NCBI GenBank assembly: GCA_041686955.1
Contig: JAWLCV010000133.1
Location: 1-6,791, forward strand
Direction of reading: 5' to 3'
Length of the DNA stretch: 6,791 nt
From: UBA7803 sp041686955
GTDB taxonomy: Bacteria; Pseudomonadota; Gammaproteobacteria; Pseudomonadales; Azotimanducaceae
Both the position numbers and the translations under genes were made by a program. The stretch's first letter is position 1; each line of letters opens with the position of its first letter. Under the pieces are notes generated by a model, which ran no database searches, was not told where the DNA came from, and saw only the letters and a list, made by a program, of their open reading frames with translations. Of the stretch, positions 1-5,308 are shown piece after piece.

Positions 1-473
1 CCACTTCGTCGTCCGTGAGCCCGACGCCGACGAAGTCGGCCAGGCGTCGCACCTGGCCGGGCAGGTCTGCCTTCAGGTCGTTGAAGTGCAGGAACATCAG
101 ATACGTCGCGGGCATCGCGGCCGACCACCACGTAGCGCACCTCCGGCCAGACGGGCAATCCGTCCGCAGCGAGGTGGGACTTGAGCACCCGGCGGTGCGG
201 CACGGCGGCCAGCTCGGCGAGCTGCGTTTCGAGATCGACGGGAAACATGCGGGCGTCGATCCAGTAGTCCATGGGTGGCGGTGTCAGTCCCTCTTTCAGG
301 GCGAGCATCTGGTAGAGCACACCCAGCGTCCACGTGGTGCCGGACTTGTACGAGGTGGTGACGATGACGTCTCCGGTCCGCGGCGCGAAGCCGCGCCAGC
401 GCGTGGAGTCGATGGTGTGGTTCTGGTAGACCCGCGTGACGGTCACCGGCCGGGGTCGTTGAGCGTCGGACAT
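1..473 (-). pseudogene. Sulfotransferase (PAPS-dependent), N-terminal part, internally deleted and frameshifted; runs off the window edge
   Basis: Sulfotransferases move a sulfonate group from PAPS to a hydroxyl or amine acceptor. From the ATG at 473-471, the reading frame gives a cytosolic sulfotransferase N-terminus: the 5'-phosphosulfate loop TSYKSGTTW (about residues 40-48), a LKSHL segment (about 97-101), and the start of the 3'-phosphate motif, VVVGRDARD (about 115-123). Immediately after this, near positions 104-107, the frame turns into proline/arginine-rich nonsense. The next frame resumes family-like sequence at once with YLMFLHFNDLKADLPGQ, then RRLADFVGV, which normally lies tens of residues further on. 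The likely cause is an out-of-frame deletion of roughly 60-90 codons, judged from family length, removing the Ser that completes the 3'-phosphate motif. GAGGA at 480-476 or AGGGGA at 490-485 could be the ribosome binding site. It lies 72 bp after the mutase-like gene on the same strand and is probably co-transcribed with it. An assembly or read error is the alternative. Confidence 0.75.
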
Positions 474-545
474 ATTCCTCGTCTTCCCCTTGTCATCGTC
501 CCCCGCAATGATACCTCGAGTTAATCGGCGGCTACGGCGACGGCT

Positions 546-1016
546 TCAGCGGTCCGGCGCCGCAAGGTCGCGTCGACGGAGGCCCCACAACACCAGACCC
601 GCCACCAAGACCATGGCTACCGACAGCGACAGCAGCGCGAAGGCGATCAGCGCCTCTTCGACGGCCGTTCCGCTGTGCTCCGCGGCCGCCAGAGGCATCA
701 TCCCGCTGCCCGCGCCCCAGAAGCCGGCGAGGAGGGTGGCGAGCCAGTTGGCGTAGGTGCCGTAGACGGCCAGGCCAAAGGTCAGCGCCCCGGATAGGCG
801 TCCGAGCGCGAGCTTCGGCCACAGCAGCCCCAGACCCACCAGAACCATGCCGTTTAGAAGGCCTTCCAGGTGACTCGACAGCCCCATCCGCGGGTTCTCC
901 ATGGCCGGCAGCGCGAAGCCGGTCAAGAGCCCGAGCATGAACAGCACCACGCCGAGCTGCAGCAGCGCGCGGCCGTGATCCATCGGGTGATCCATCGAAA
1001 CAGACGTATCGTGCAT
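546..1016 (-). CDS. Small four-helix membrane protein, hydroxylaminobenzene mutase-like (HabA/HabB family)
   Basis: The 156-residue protein has about four hydrophobic helices (roughly residues 17-36, 52-72, 74-96 and 121-147) and a short His/Asp/Met-rich N-terminus. The first loop carries NPRMGLSSHLEG (about 41-52) followed by a second-helix segment LNGMVLVGLGLLWPKL. I recognise this pattern from hydroxylaminobenzene mutases, membrane enzymes that rearrange hydroxylaminobenzene to 2-aminophenol in nitroarene degradation; characterised members have about 135-165 residues. Many homologues are annotated only by similarity, so the true substrate here is open. A related possibility is another small membrane isomerase of similar size and topology, such as styrene oxide isomerase. 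GGAG stands about 10 nt before the ATG. The gene is divergent from a TetR regulator, sits behind a strong-looking promoter with an inverted repeat in its leader, and is followed by the sulfotransferase remnant. It is probably repressed by that regulator. Confidence 0.65.
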   Translation of the reverse strand: MHDTSVSMDHPMDHGRALLQLGVVLFMLGLLTGFALPAMENPRMGLSSHLEGLLNGMVLVGLGLLWPKLALGRLSGALTFGLAVYGTYANWLATLLAGFWGAGSGMMPLAAAEHSGTAVEEALIAFALLSLSVAMVLVAGLVLWGLRRRDLAAPDR

Positions 1017-1049
1017 GACTCGTTTTCTCCGCTGCGCCTTTGATCGAGC

Positions 1050-1061
1050 ATCGAATTCGAT
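1050..1061. repeat. 12-bp perfect palindrome overlapping the main operator candidate
   Basis: ATCGAATTCGAT is a perfect 12-bp palindrome. Its right end overlaps the left arm of the larger inverted repeat by five bases, so the CGAT element is reused. It could be a secondary half-site for the regulator or simply a by-product of the CGAT-rich sequence. Confidence 0.4.
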
Positions 1062-1079
1062 ATACGCTGTGTATATCGA
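1057..1079. promoter_or_regulatory. Candidate TetR operator: inverted repeat with 9-bp arms
   Basis: The arms TCGATATAC (1057-1065) and GTATATCGA (1071-1079) are perfect reverse complements separated by GCTGT, giving a 23-bp dyad of the size TetR-family dimers usually bind. It lies between the divergent mutase-like gene and TetR gene, at about +6 to +28 relative to the predicted leftward start point, where a bound repressor would block early elongation. It could also cover the rightward promoter of the regulator, for which I see only weak boxes, implying autoregulation. The dyad is seen; its ligand protein is inferred from position. Confidence 0.65.
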
Positions 1080-1090
1080 TTATCTGGCGA

Positions 1091-1119
1091 ACCATAGTCG
1101 CCGGCGTTCCCGCTGTCAA
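1091..1119 (-). promoter_or_regulatory. Sigma-70-type promoter for the mutase-like gene
   Basis: On the minus strand, a perfect -35 box TTGACA (1119-1114) is followed after exactly 17 bp by TATGGT (1096-1091), a fair -10 box. The predicted start point is near 1084, giving a leader of about 68 nt before the ATG at 1016. The region is clearly more AT-rich than the surrounding genes. Box positions are read directly; promoter activity is inferred. Confidence 0.6.
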
Positions 1120-1134
1120 TATTCGAGATACATC

Positions 1135-1767
1135 GTGGCTAGCGAAAAAACATCCCGCCGCCAGTACCGCCAGCAGGCCCGTGCCCGGCAGCAGGAGGAG
1201 ACCCGGCGCCGCATCACCGAAGCCGTGGTCGAGCTCCATGAGCGGGTGGGCCCGGTTCGGACCACGATCAGCGACGTGGCCGAGCTCGCCGGTGTGGGGC
1301 GCATGACGGTCTACAAACACTTCCCCACCGACTCGGATCTGTTCCGCGCCTGTGGGAGCTTGTGGAGCGAACGCAATCCGCCCCCCGACTTCTCCGCTTG
1401 CATGGAGCAGATCGATCCGCAGCAGCGCGCGCAGTGCGTGCTCGAGCGCCTCTATCGTTACTATCGCGAGACCCACGTCATGATGGGCAAGATCCTGCGC
1501 GACGCCTCGCTGCTGCCCGCGCTGCAGGAGGTGGTGGACGAGGGCTGGATGGGGCTCATTCGCCAACTCGAGCACGATCTCGTGCCGCAGGGTGCCCGCG
1601 GCGCGGCCGCCCGGCGAATGCGCGCGGCCGCCCGCGTCGCGCTGGATCTGCACAGCTGGGAAATTCTGGCCGCGGCCGGACTGACGGACCGCGCGGCCGC
1701 CGCCGTGACTGCCCGATGGATCGCCGCCTCCGGCTCGAGCCTCGCCGGTGCGGAGCGCAGCCTCTAG
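1135..1767 (+). CDS. TetR/AcrR-family transcriptional regulator (first)
   Basis: This is a 210-residue DNA-binding repressor of ordinary TetR length. The N-terminus is strongly basic (SRRQYRQQARARQQEETRRR). The helix-turn-helix lies at about residues 43-62 (TISDVAELAGVGRMTVYKHF) with the family's typical VYKHF end. The rest, about 75-200, is a helical ligand-binding domain with an aromatic- and Met-rich stretch (RLYRYYRETHVMMGKI). I chose the GTG at 1135. The frame stays open upstream to an ATG at 1015, but that extra 40 residues would run through the promoter and operator, overlap the divergent gene's start, and do not resemble a TetR N-terminus. The binding site before the GTG is weak (GAGA at 1125-1128). 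It probably controls the divergent mutase-like gene and itself through the dyad at 1057-1079. Its stop shares CTAG with the stop of the convergent transporter gene. The inducer is unknown. Confidence 0.85.
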   Translation: MASEKTSRRQYRQQARARQQEETRRRITEAVVELHERVGPVRTTISDVAELAGVGRMTVYKHFPTDSDLFRACGSLWSERNPPPDFSACMEQIDPQQRAQCVLERLYRYYRETHVMMGKILRDASLLPALQEVVDEGWMGLIRQLEHDLVPQGARGAAARRMRAAARVALDLHSWEILAAAGLTDRAAAAVTARWIAASGSSLAGAERSL

Positions 1768-3377
1768 TTCACCACCGCCTTCGCCTTCACCACCTCCTCG
1801 CCGAGGGCCCGGGCCCGCTCCAGGCGGTCGGCTTCGTCCCTCGGCAGGTGCTTCATGGCCAGGTACAGCAGCACGGCGGTGACCAGGAACATGCCCTGAC
1901 CGAGGGCGATGGCGTCGGTCAGCGCCGTAGCCGGGTCGACCCCGGACAGGGTGAACAGGTCGCTCACCTTGCCCATGAGGTACGGCCCGAGCGCCAGGCC
2001 GATGATGGTGTTCATGAGCAGGAACCAGGCGCCGGCCACCGCACGCATGCGCGGCATGACCAGGTCGTTGGCGGTGGCGGGCGCAATGGACACCCACATG
2101 GACGCCGGGACGTGGTAGGCGAAGTTGAGGAAGTAGGCCATGGCCAGACTCTCGGTGTAGAGCATCCACAGCACCAACGGTCCCGTGAGGACGATGGTGA
2201 TCATCCCCACCATGAGCCGGCCGTTCACCCGAACGGCCTTCAGGCGATCCCCCAGCACGCCGCCGGACACTACACCCAGCAGCCCGCCCAGAGCCCCGCC
2301 GAGGCCCACGAACAACCCCACATCCGCGGCGCTGGCCCCGTGCACCCGCATGAGAAACGGCGCGGTCCAGAAGCTGGTGCCGTAGGTGACGAAGGCGATG
2401 GTGGGAAAGGCCAGGGTGGTGAACATGAGCGCCCGGCTGCGGAAGATCATCTCGAAGGTGGCGCGGTCCCGACCCGCCATCCCCTGAGCCCAGCTCACCG
2501 TGACGTACACGGCCACCGCCAGCGCCACCCATTGGGCTACGCTCCCCGTCCACCAGACGAGGAGCGCGCCCGCCGCGGCCACCGCCAGCGCCGCCGCCAG
2601 GTTCAGGCGCACGGAGGCGCCGTGCCGCCACACGCTCCAGAGGGTGAAGGGCGGCACGACGGCGGCGAGCTCGGTGCCGAGAACGCGGAACGGCGCCGGG
2701 TGCCGAGGCGTGACGAGCCCCTCGCTCTGCCCGCGCATGGGCTCGCGCAGGAGCCGCACCAGGCCGGCCAGCATGATGCCCGGCAGCCCCACCGCCATGA
2801 ACGCCACGTGCCAGCCCTTCAGCCCGAAGGGGGCGGCGGCCGGGTCGGGATACGCCGCCGCCCAGCCGTCCAGAATCCAGCCACCCAGGAACAGCCCCAC
2901 CCCGCCGCCGAGGTACACGCCGCTGGAATAGATGCCGATCACCGTGGCCCGGTGCCGCGGATGGTAGTAGTCCGAGAGCATGGAGTAGGCGGCGGGGGAA
3001 GCGCTGGCTTCGCCGATGCCGACGCCGATGCGGTAGAGCGCCAGCTCCGGGAACGAACGCGCCAGCCCCGACAGCGCCGTCATGGCGCTCCAGAACAGCA
3101 GGCCCACGCTGACCAGGCTGCGCCGCACCCAGACGTCGGCGAAGCGTGCGAGAGGGATGCCGAAGACCGCATAGAACACGGCGAAGGCGGTGCCGTAGAG
3201 AAAGCCCATCTCGGCATCGGTCACCCCCAGATCGGCTTTGATGTCCTCGGCCAGGATGGAGAGGATGTTGCGGTCGATGAAGTTGAAGACGTAAACCAGC
3301 ACCAGCAGCGCCAGCACCAGGTGGGCGTAAGGACCGCCGCTCGGCGGCGCCCCCGCGGGCATCTGCGGTCGTTCCAT
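1764..3377 (-). CDS. MFS transporter, spinster-like
   Basis: This is a 537-residue inner-membrane carrier of the major facilitator superfamily. Helix 1 (about 18-36) ends in VFNFIDRNI, typical of spinster-like carriers. A motif-A-like loop, PLARFADVWVRRSL, lies at about 75-88, between helices 2 and 3. RIGVGIGEASASPAAYSMLSDYY (split here as RIGVGIGEASASP and AAYSMLSDYY, about 116-138) matches the well-conserved helix 4-5 region. Between the two six-helix halves there is an extra block at about 257-298 that looks like two more membrane helices, so the count is probably 14. This explains the excess over the usual 400-450 residues. The start at 3377 is supported by AGAGGGA at 3389-3383, six bases before it; the frame is open further upstream to 3488, but that extension would enter the operator region. 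The gene is divergent from a TetR-monooxygenase operon and probably moves that enzyme's substrate or product. Substrate and direction cannot be read. Confidence 0.88.
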   Translation of the reverse strand: MERPQMPAGAPPSGGPYAHLVLALLVLVYVFNFIDRNILSILAEDIKADLGVTDAEMGFLYGTAFAVFYAVFGIPLARFADVWVRRSLVSVGLLFWSAMTALSGLARSFPELALYRIGVGIGEASASPAAYSMLSDYYHPRHRATVIGIYSSGVYLGGGVGLFLGGWILDGWAAAYPDPAAAPFGLKGWHVAFMAVGLPGIMLAGLVRLLREPMRGQSEGLVTPRHPAPFRVLGTELAAVVPPFTLWSVWRHGASVRLNLAAALAVAAAGALLVWWTGSVAQWVALAVAVYVTVSWAQGMAGRDRATFEMIFRSRALMFTTLAFPTIAFVTYGTSFWTAPFLMRVHGASAADVGLFVGLGGALGGLLGVVSGGVLGDRLKAVRVNGRLMVGMITIVLTGPLVLWMLYTESLAMAYFLNFAYHVPASMWVSIAPATANDLVMPRMRAVAGAWFLLMNTIIGLALGPYLMGKVSDLFTLSGVDPATALTDAIALGQGMFLVTAVLLYLAMKHLPRDEADRLERARALGEEVVKAKAVVN

Positions 3378-3382
3378 CCTGA

Positions 3383-3389
3383 TCCCTCT
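3383..3389 (-). promoter_or_regulatory. Ribosome binding site deciding the MFS start
   Basis: AGAGGGA on the minus strand lies six bases before the ATG at 3377. This favours that start over the in-frame ATGs further upstream at 3488 and 3410, the first of which would place coding sequence inside the putative operator. Confidence 0.6.
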
Positions 3390-3405
3390 CCCCCCAGGCG
3401 CCGTG

Positions 3406-3414
3406 AGCATAGCA
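3406..3414 (-). promoter_or_regulatory. Possible extended -10 promoter for the MFS gene
   Basis: The minus strand reads TGCTATGCT, an extended -10 pattern (TGn before TATGCT). No convincing -35 box lies 17 bp upstream, which extended -10 promoters can tolerate. It would start transcription near 3399, about 22 nt before the ATG. The TGAC/GTCA array lies some 60 bp upstream of this element, so repression of the transporter would need a different geometry from that of the rightward genes. Low confidence. Confidence 0.35.
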
Positions 3415-3447
3415 TTCGAGCGGAGGCCCGGCCGACCCTCGTGCCGC

Positions 3448-3476
3448 TTGCCGACACGCCCCGGATGTTCCAAAAT
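3448..3476 (+). promoter_or_regulatory. Possible promoter for the second TetR-monooxygenase operon
   Basis: TTGCCG (3448-3453) and CAAAAT (3471-3476) are separated by 17 bp and each match four of six consensus bases. The predicted start near 3483 would fall inside the TGAC/GTCA array, so a bound dimer would cover the -10 edge and start point, as expected for autorepression. Confidence 0.42.
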
Positions 3477-3503
3477 GACTTCGGTCATTTTTGACCCAGG
3501 TCA
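3476..3503. promoter_or_regulatory. Tandem operator candidate: four TGAC/GTCA half-sites at 8-bp steps
   Basis: TGAC at 3476, GTCA at 3484, TGAC at 3492 and GTCA at 3500 each start exactly 8 bp after the previous one, making two TGAC-N4-GTCA dyads with centres 16 bp apart. The left dyad extends to a perfect 8-bp-arm repeat, AAAATGAC/GTCATTTT (3472-3491); the right one has 5-bp arms, TGACC/GGTCA (3492-3503). The array ends six bases before the ATG of the second TetR gene, in the gap divergent from the transporter. It is most likely the binding site of that regulator, perhaps for two dimers side by side. The half-sites are seen directly; the bound protein is inferred. Confidence 0.65.
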
Positions 3504-3509
3504 TTCCCA

Positions 3510-4181
3510 ATGAGCCAACCGCAGCCGCAAACGATTCCGTCCCGCCGGGAGCGCGCCAAGGCGAGCAAGCGCCGACGCATCGCCGAGGCCGCCGCCGAGC
3601 TGTTTCGCAGCAGAGGCTTCGACGCGGTCTCCACCGACGAGATCGCCGCCCGGGCGGACGTGGCCAAAGGCACGGTGTTCCGCTACGCGCCCAGCAAGGC
3701 CCAGCTCCTGCTGCTGGTGTACGAGAGTCGGCTGGAGCAGGCGGTGGAGCGGGCGCTTCAGGGCCTGGACCCGGACGGCGCAATCGACGAGGAACTCGCG
3801 GCCGTGTTTCTCCAGTTCCTGCGCCTGTACGACGACGATCCGGATCTGGGGCGGCGCTTCGTCCGCGAAGTGCTGTTGCTGCCACCCGCGGCGGAGGGCC
3901 CCGGCTACGACCTGACCGCGCGCTTCATCGCCCGGTTGGCCGACACCTTCGCCGCCTGGCGGAGCGCCGGCCGCCTGGCCGACGACGTGGATCCCCGCCT
4001 CGCCGCCCAGTCAACGTTCTCGTTGTACTACGGCACCCTGGTGGGCTGGCTCAACGGTCAGCTCTCGGCCGCGGAGCGGGACGACGCGCTGCGCCGCAGC
4101 ATCGCCCTGCACTGCCGGGGCATGCTGGCGGTGGCGCCGGCGAAGAGAGCGCGCACCGCCGCGCGGGGGAAACGCCCGTGA
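3510..4181 (+). CDS. TetR/AcrR-family transcriptional regulator (second)
   Basis: This is a 223-residue repressor. The N-terminal DNA-binding domain begins with a basic run (SRRERAKASKRRRI), then AAAELFRSRGFDAVSTDEIA and ARADVAKGTVFRYAPSK, with the helix-turn-helix at about residues 40-60. KGTVFRYAPSK is the family's usual recognition-helix end. The ligand domain (about 70-200) is helical and ends in a lysine/arginine-rich tail (AKRARTAARGKRP). The ATG at 3510 is the natural start; AGG at 3498-3500 is a modest ribosome binding site, and it lies inside the operator array. The stop TGA overlaps the GTG of the monooxygenase by 4 bp, so the two are co-transcribed and probably translationally coupled. 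The regulator is expected to repress its own operon and perhaps the divergent transporter, with the oxygenase substrate or a related compound as inducer. It is only distantly similar to the first TetR in this window. Confidence 0.88.
   Translation: MSQPQPQTIPSRRERAKASKRRRIAEAAAELFRSRGFDAVSTDEIAARADVAKGTVFRYAPSKAQLLLLVYESRLEQAVERALQGLDPDGAIDEELAAVFLQFLRLYDDDPDLGRRFVREVLLLPPAAEGPGYDLTARFIARLADTFAAWRSAGRLADDVDPRLAAQSTFSLYYGTLVGWLNGQLSAAERDDALRRSIALHCRGMLAVAPAKRARTAARGKRP
4165..4170 (+). promoter_or_regulatory. Ribosome binding site deciding the monooxygenase GTG start
   Basis: GGGGGA lies seven bases before the GTG at 4178, inside the last codons of the TetR gene. Together with the dinucleotide-binding fold beginning three residues after that GTG, it fixes the start, although the frame is open far upstream. 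Confidence 0.6.
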
Positions 4182-5308
4182 GCGGCGTGGCCATCGTCGG
4201 TGGCGGCATCGGCGGCTTGACCGCGGCCGTGGCGCTGCAGCAGCGGGGCATCGAGGCCCACGTCTACGAGGCGGCGGAGGCGCTCGCCGCCGTGGGCGCC
4301 GGGATCTGGATGCCGCCCAACGCCATGCAGGTGTTCGCGCGCCTGGGGCTCGCCGACGCCATCGCCGGCCTCGGCGAGCCCATCACCCGCCCGGAGATTC
4401 ACGACGCCGCCACCGGTGCGTTGCAGGTGGTGGACCTGTCGGGCCGGCGCTGGACCACGGTGGCCATCCATCGCGCGCGCCTGCAAGAGGTGCTGGCCTC
4501 CGCAGTGGCCCCCGGCACCCTGCATCTCGGCTGTGCCTGCCGGGCGCTCCGGCGCGGCCCGGAGCAAACTACGCTCGTGTTCGCCGACGGCTCGGAACGG
4601 AGCGCCGAGGTGGTAATCGGCGCCGACGGCCTGCGCTCCGTGGTACGCGGCACGCTGTTCCCCGACGTGCCGCTGCGCTACTCGGGACAGACCTCCTACC
4701 GGGCGGTGGTGCCGCTCCGACTGCCCGCGGAACTGGCCGGCGCGGGACGGGAGATCTGGGGGCCCGGCCGGCGCTTCGGCTTCTCCACCATCGGCGATGC
4801 CGAGGTGTACTGGTACGCCACCTTGAACGCGCCCGCCGGCGAGCAGGACGACCCCGCTACGGTGCAGGCGCGGCTGCAGGCGGCGTTCGCCCGGTTTCCG
4901 CGGCCCGTGCCGGAGCTCCTCGCCGCCGCGGGCAGCGCCATCCTGCGTACCGATCTGCACGATTTCCGGCCCATCCGCCGCTGGCACGAAGGCCGCGTGG
5001 TGCTGCTCGGCGACGCCGCCCATGCCACCACGCCGAACCTGGGCCAGGGCGCGGCCCAGGCCGTGGAGGATGCCTGGGTGCTCGCCGACCAGCTCGCGAG
5101 CCAGGCGGACCCGGTTCGTGCCTTCGCCGAATATCAGCGGATTCGCATGCCCAAGGCCCGGAAGATCACCACGCTGTCGTGGCGCCTCGGGCGCCTGGCG
5201 CACCTGTCGAACGCGGGCGCTCGACGGTTGCGCAACGCCGCGCTGCGCGCGGTGCCGGCCGCACTGGCGCGGCGGCAGATGGAAGCGCTGTTCGAGCTGA
5301 ACTACTGA
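4178..5308 (+). CDS. FAD-dependent monooxygenase (class A flavoprotein hydroxylase family)
   Basis: This is a 376-residue single-component flavoprotein of the p-hydroxybenzoate/salicylate/urate hydroxylase type, which uses NAD(P)H and O2 to hydroxylate or epoxidise a substrate. The three family signatures are all present: the FAD-binding GGGIGG in VAIVGGGIGGLTAAVAL (about residues 4-20) with the ribose-binding Glu near 31; the DG motif GADGLRSVVR (about 148-157); and the GD motif GDAAHATTPNLGQGAAQAVED (about 278-298). HRARL at about 98-102 holds the Arg expected near FAD. Length is normal and no key residue is missing. Similarity to urate hydroxylase HpxO and 3-hydroxybenzoate 6-hydroxylases is general only, so the substrate is not assigned. 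The gene is coupled to the second TetR gene by a GTGA overlap, and a divergent MFS carrier completes the unit. Its stop overlaps the convergent protease gene by 7 bp. The GTG start is supported by GGGGGA seven bases upstream. Confidence 0.9.
   Translation: MSGVAIVGGGIGGLTAAVALQQRGIEAHVYEAAEALAAVGAGIWMPPNAMQVFARLGLADAIAGLGEPITRPEIHDAATGALQVVDLSGRRWTTVAIHRARLQEVLASAVAPGTLHLGCACRALRRGPEQTTLVFADGSERSAEVVIGADGLRSVVRGTLFPDVPLRYSGQTSYRAVVPLRLPAELAGAGREIWGPGRRFGFSTIGDAEVYWYATLNAPAGEQDDPATVQARLQAAFARFPRPVPELLAAAGSAILRTDLHDFRPIRRWHEGRVVLLGDAAHATTPNLGQGAAQAVEDAWVLADQLASQADPVRAFAEYQRIRMPKARKITTLSWRLGRLAHLSNAGARRLRNAALRAVPAALARRQMEALFELNY

Noticed and set aside
1015..1134. Upstream ATG extending the first TetR protein by 40 residues
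   Set aside because: The extension would cover the leftward promoter and the dyad, and its sequence does not look like a TetR N-terminus; the GTG at 1135 gives a normal 210-residue protein.
3472..3492. Hairpin with a T run read as a rho-independent terminator
   Set aside because: The stem is AT-rich and short, and the site lies between two divergent starts where no transcript needs to end; an operator fits better.
1362..3494. A 710-codon open frame on the plus strand opposite the MFS gene
   Set aside because: The composition is His/Gln/Arg/Pro-rich without any domain, and it mirrors the codon pattern of the real minus-strand transporter.
532..3885. A 1117-codon open frame on the minus strand spanning several genes
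   Set aside because: It is Arg/Pro/Gly-rich with no recognisable domain, and runs antisense or out of frame through well-supported genes; it is a by-product of high GC and periodic codon use.
3491..4177. Monooxygenase frame open for 229 codons upstream of its GTG
   Set aside because: It lies out of frame over the TetR gene and is Arg/Gly-rich; the Rossmann fold begins right after the GTG at 4178, which has a good ribosome binding site.
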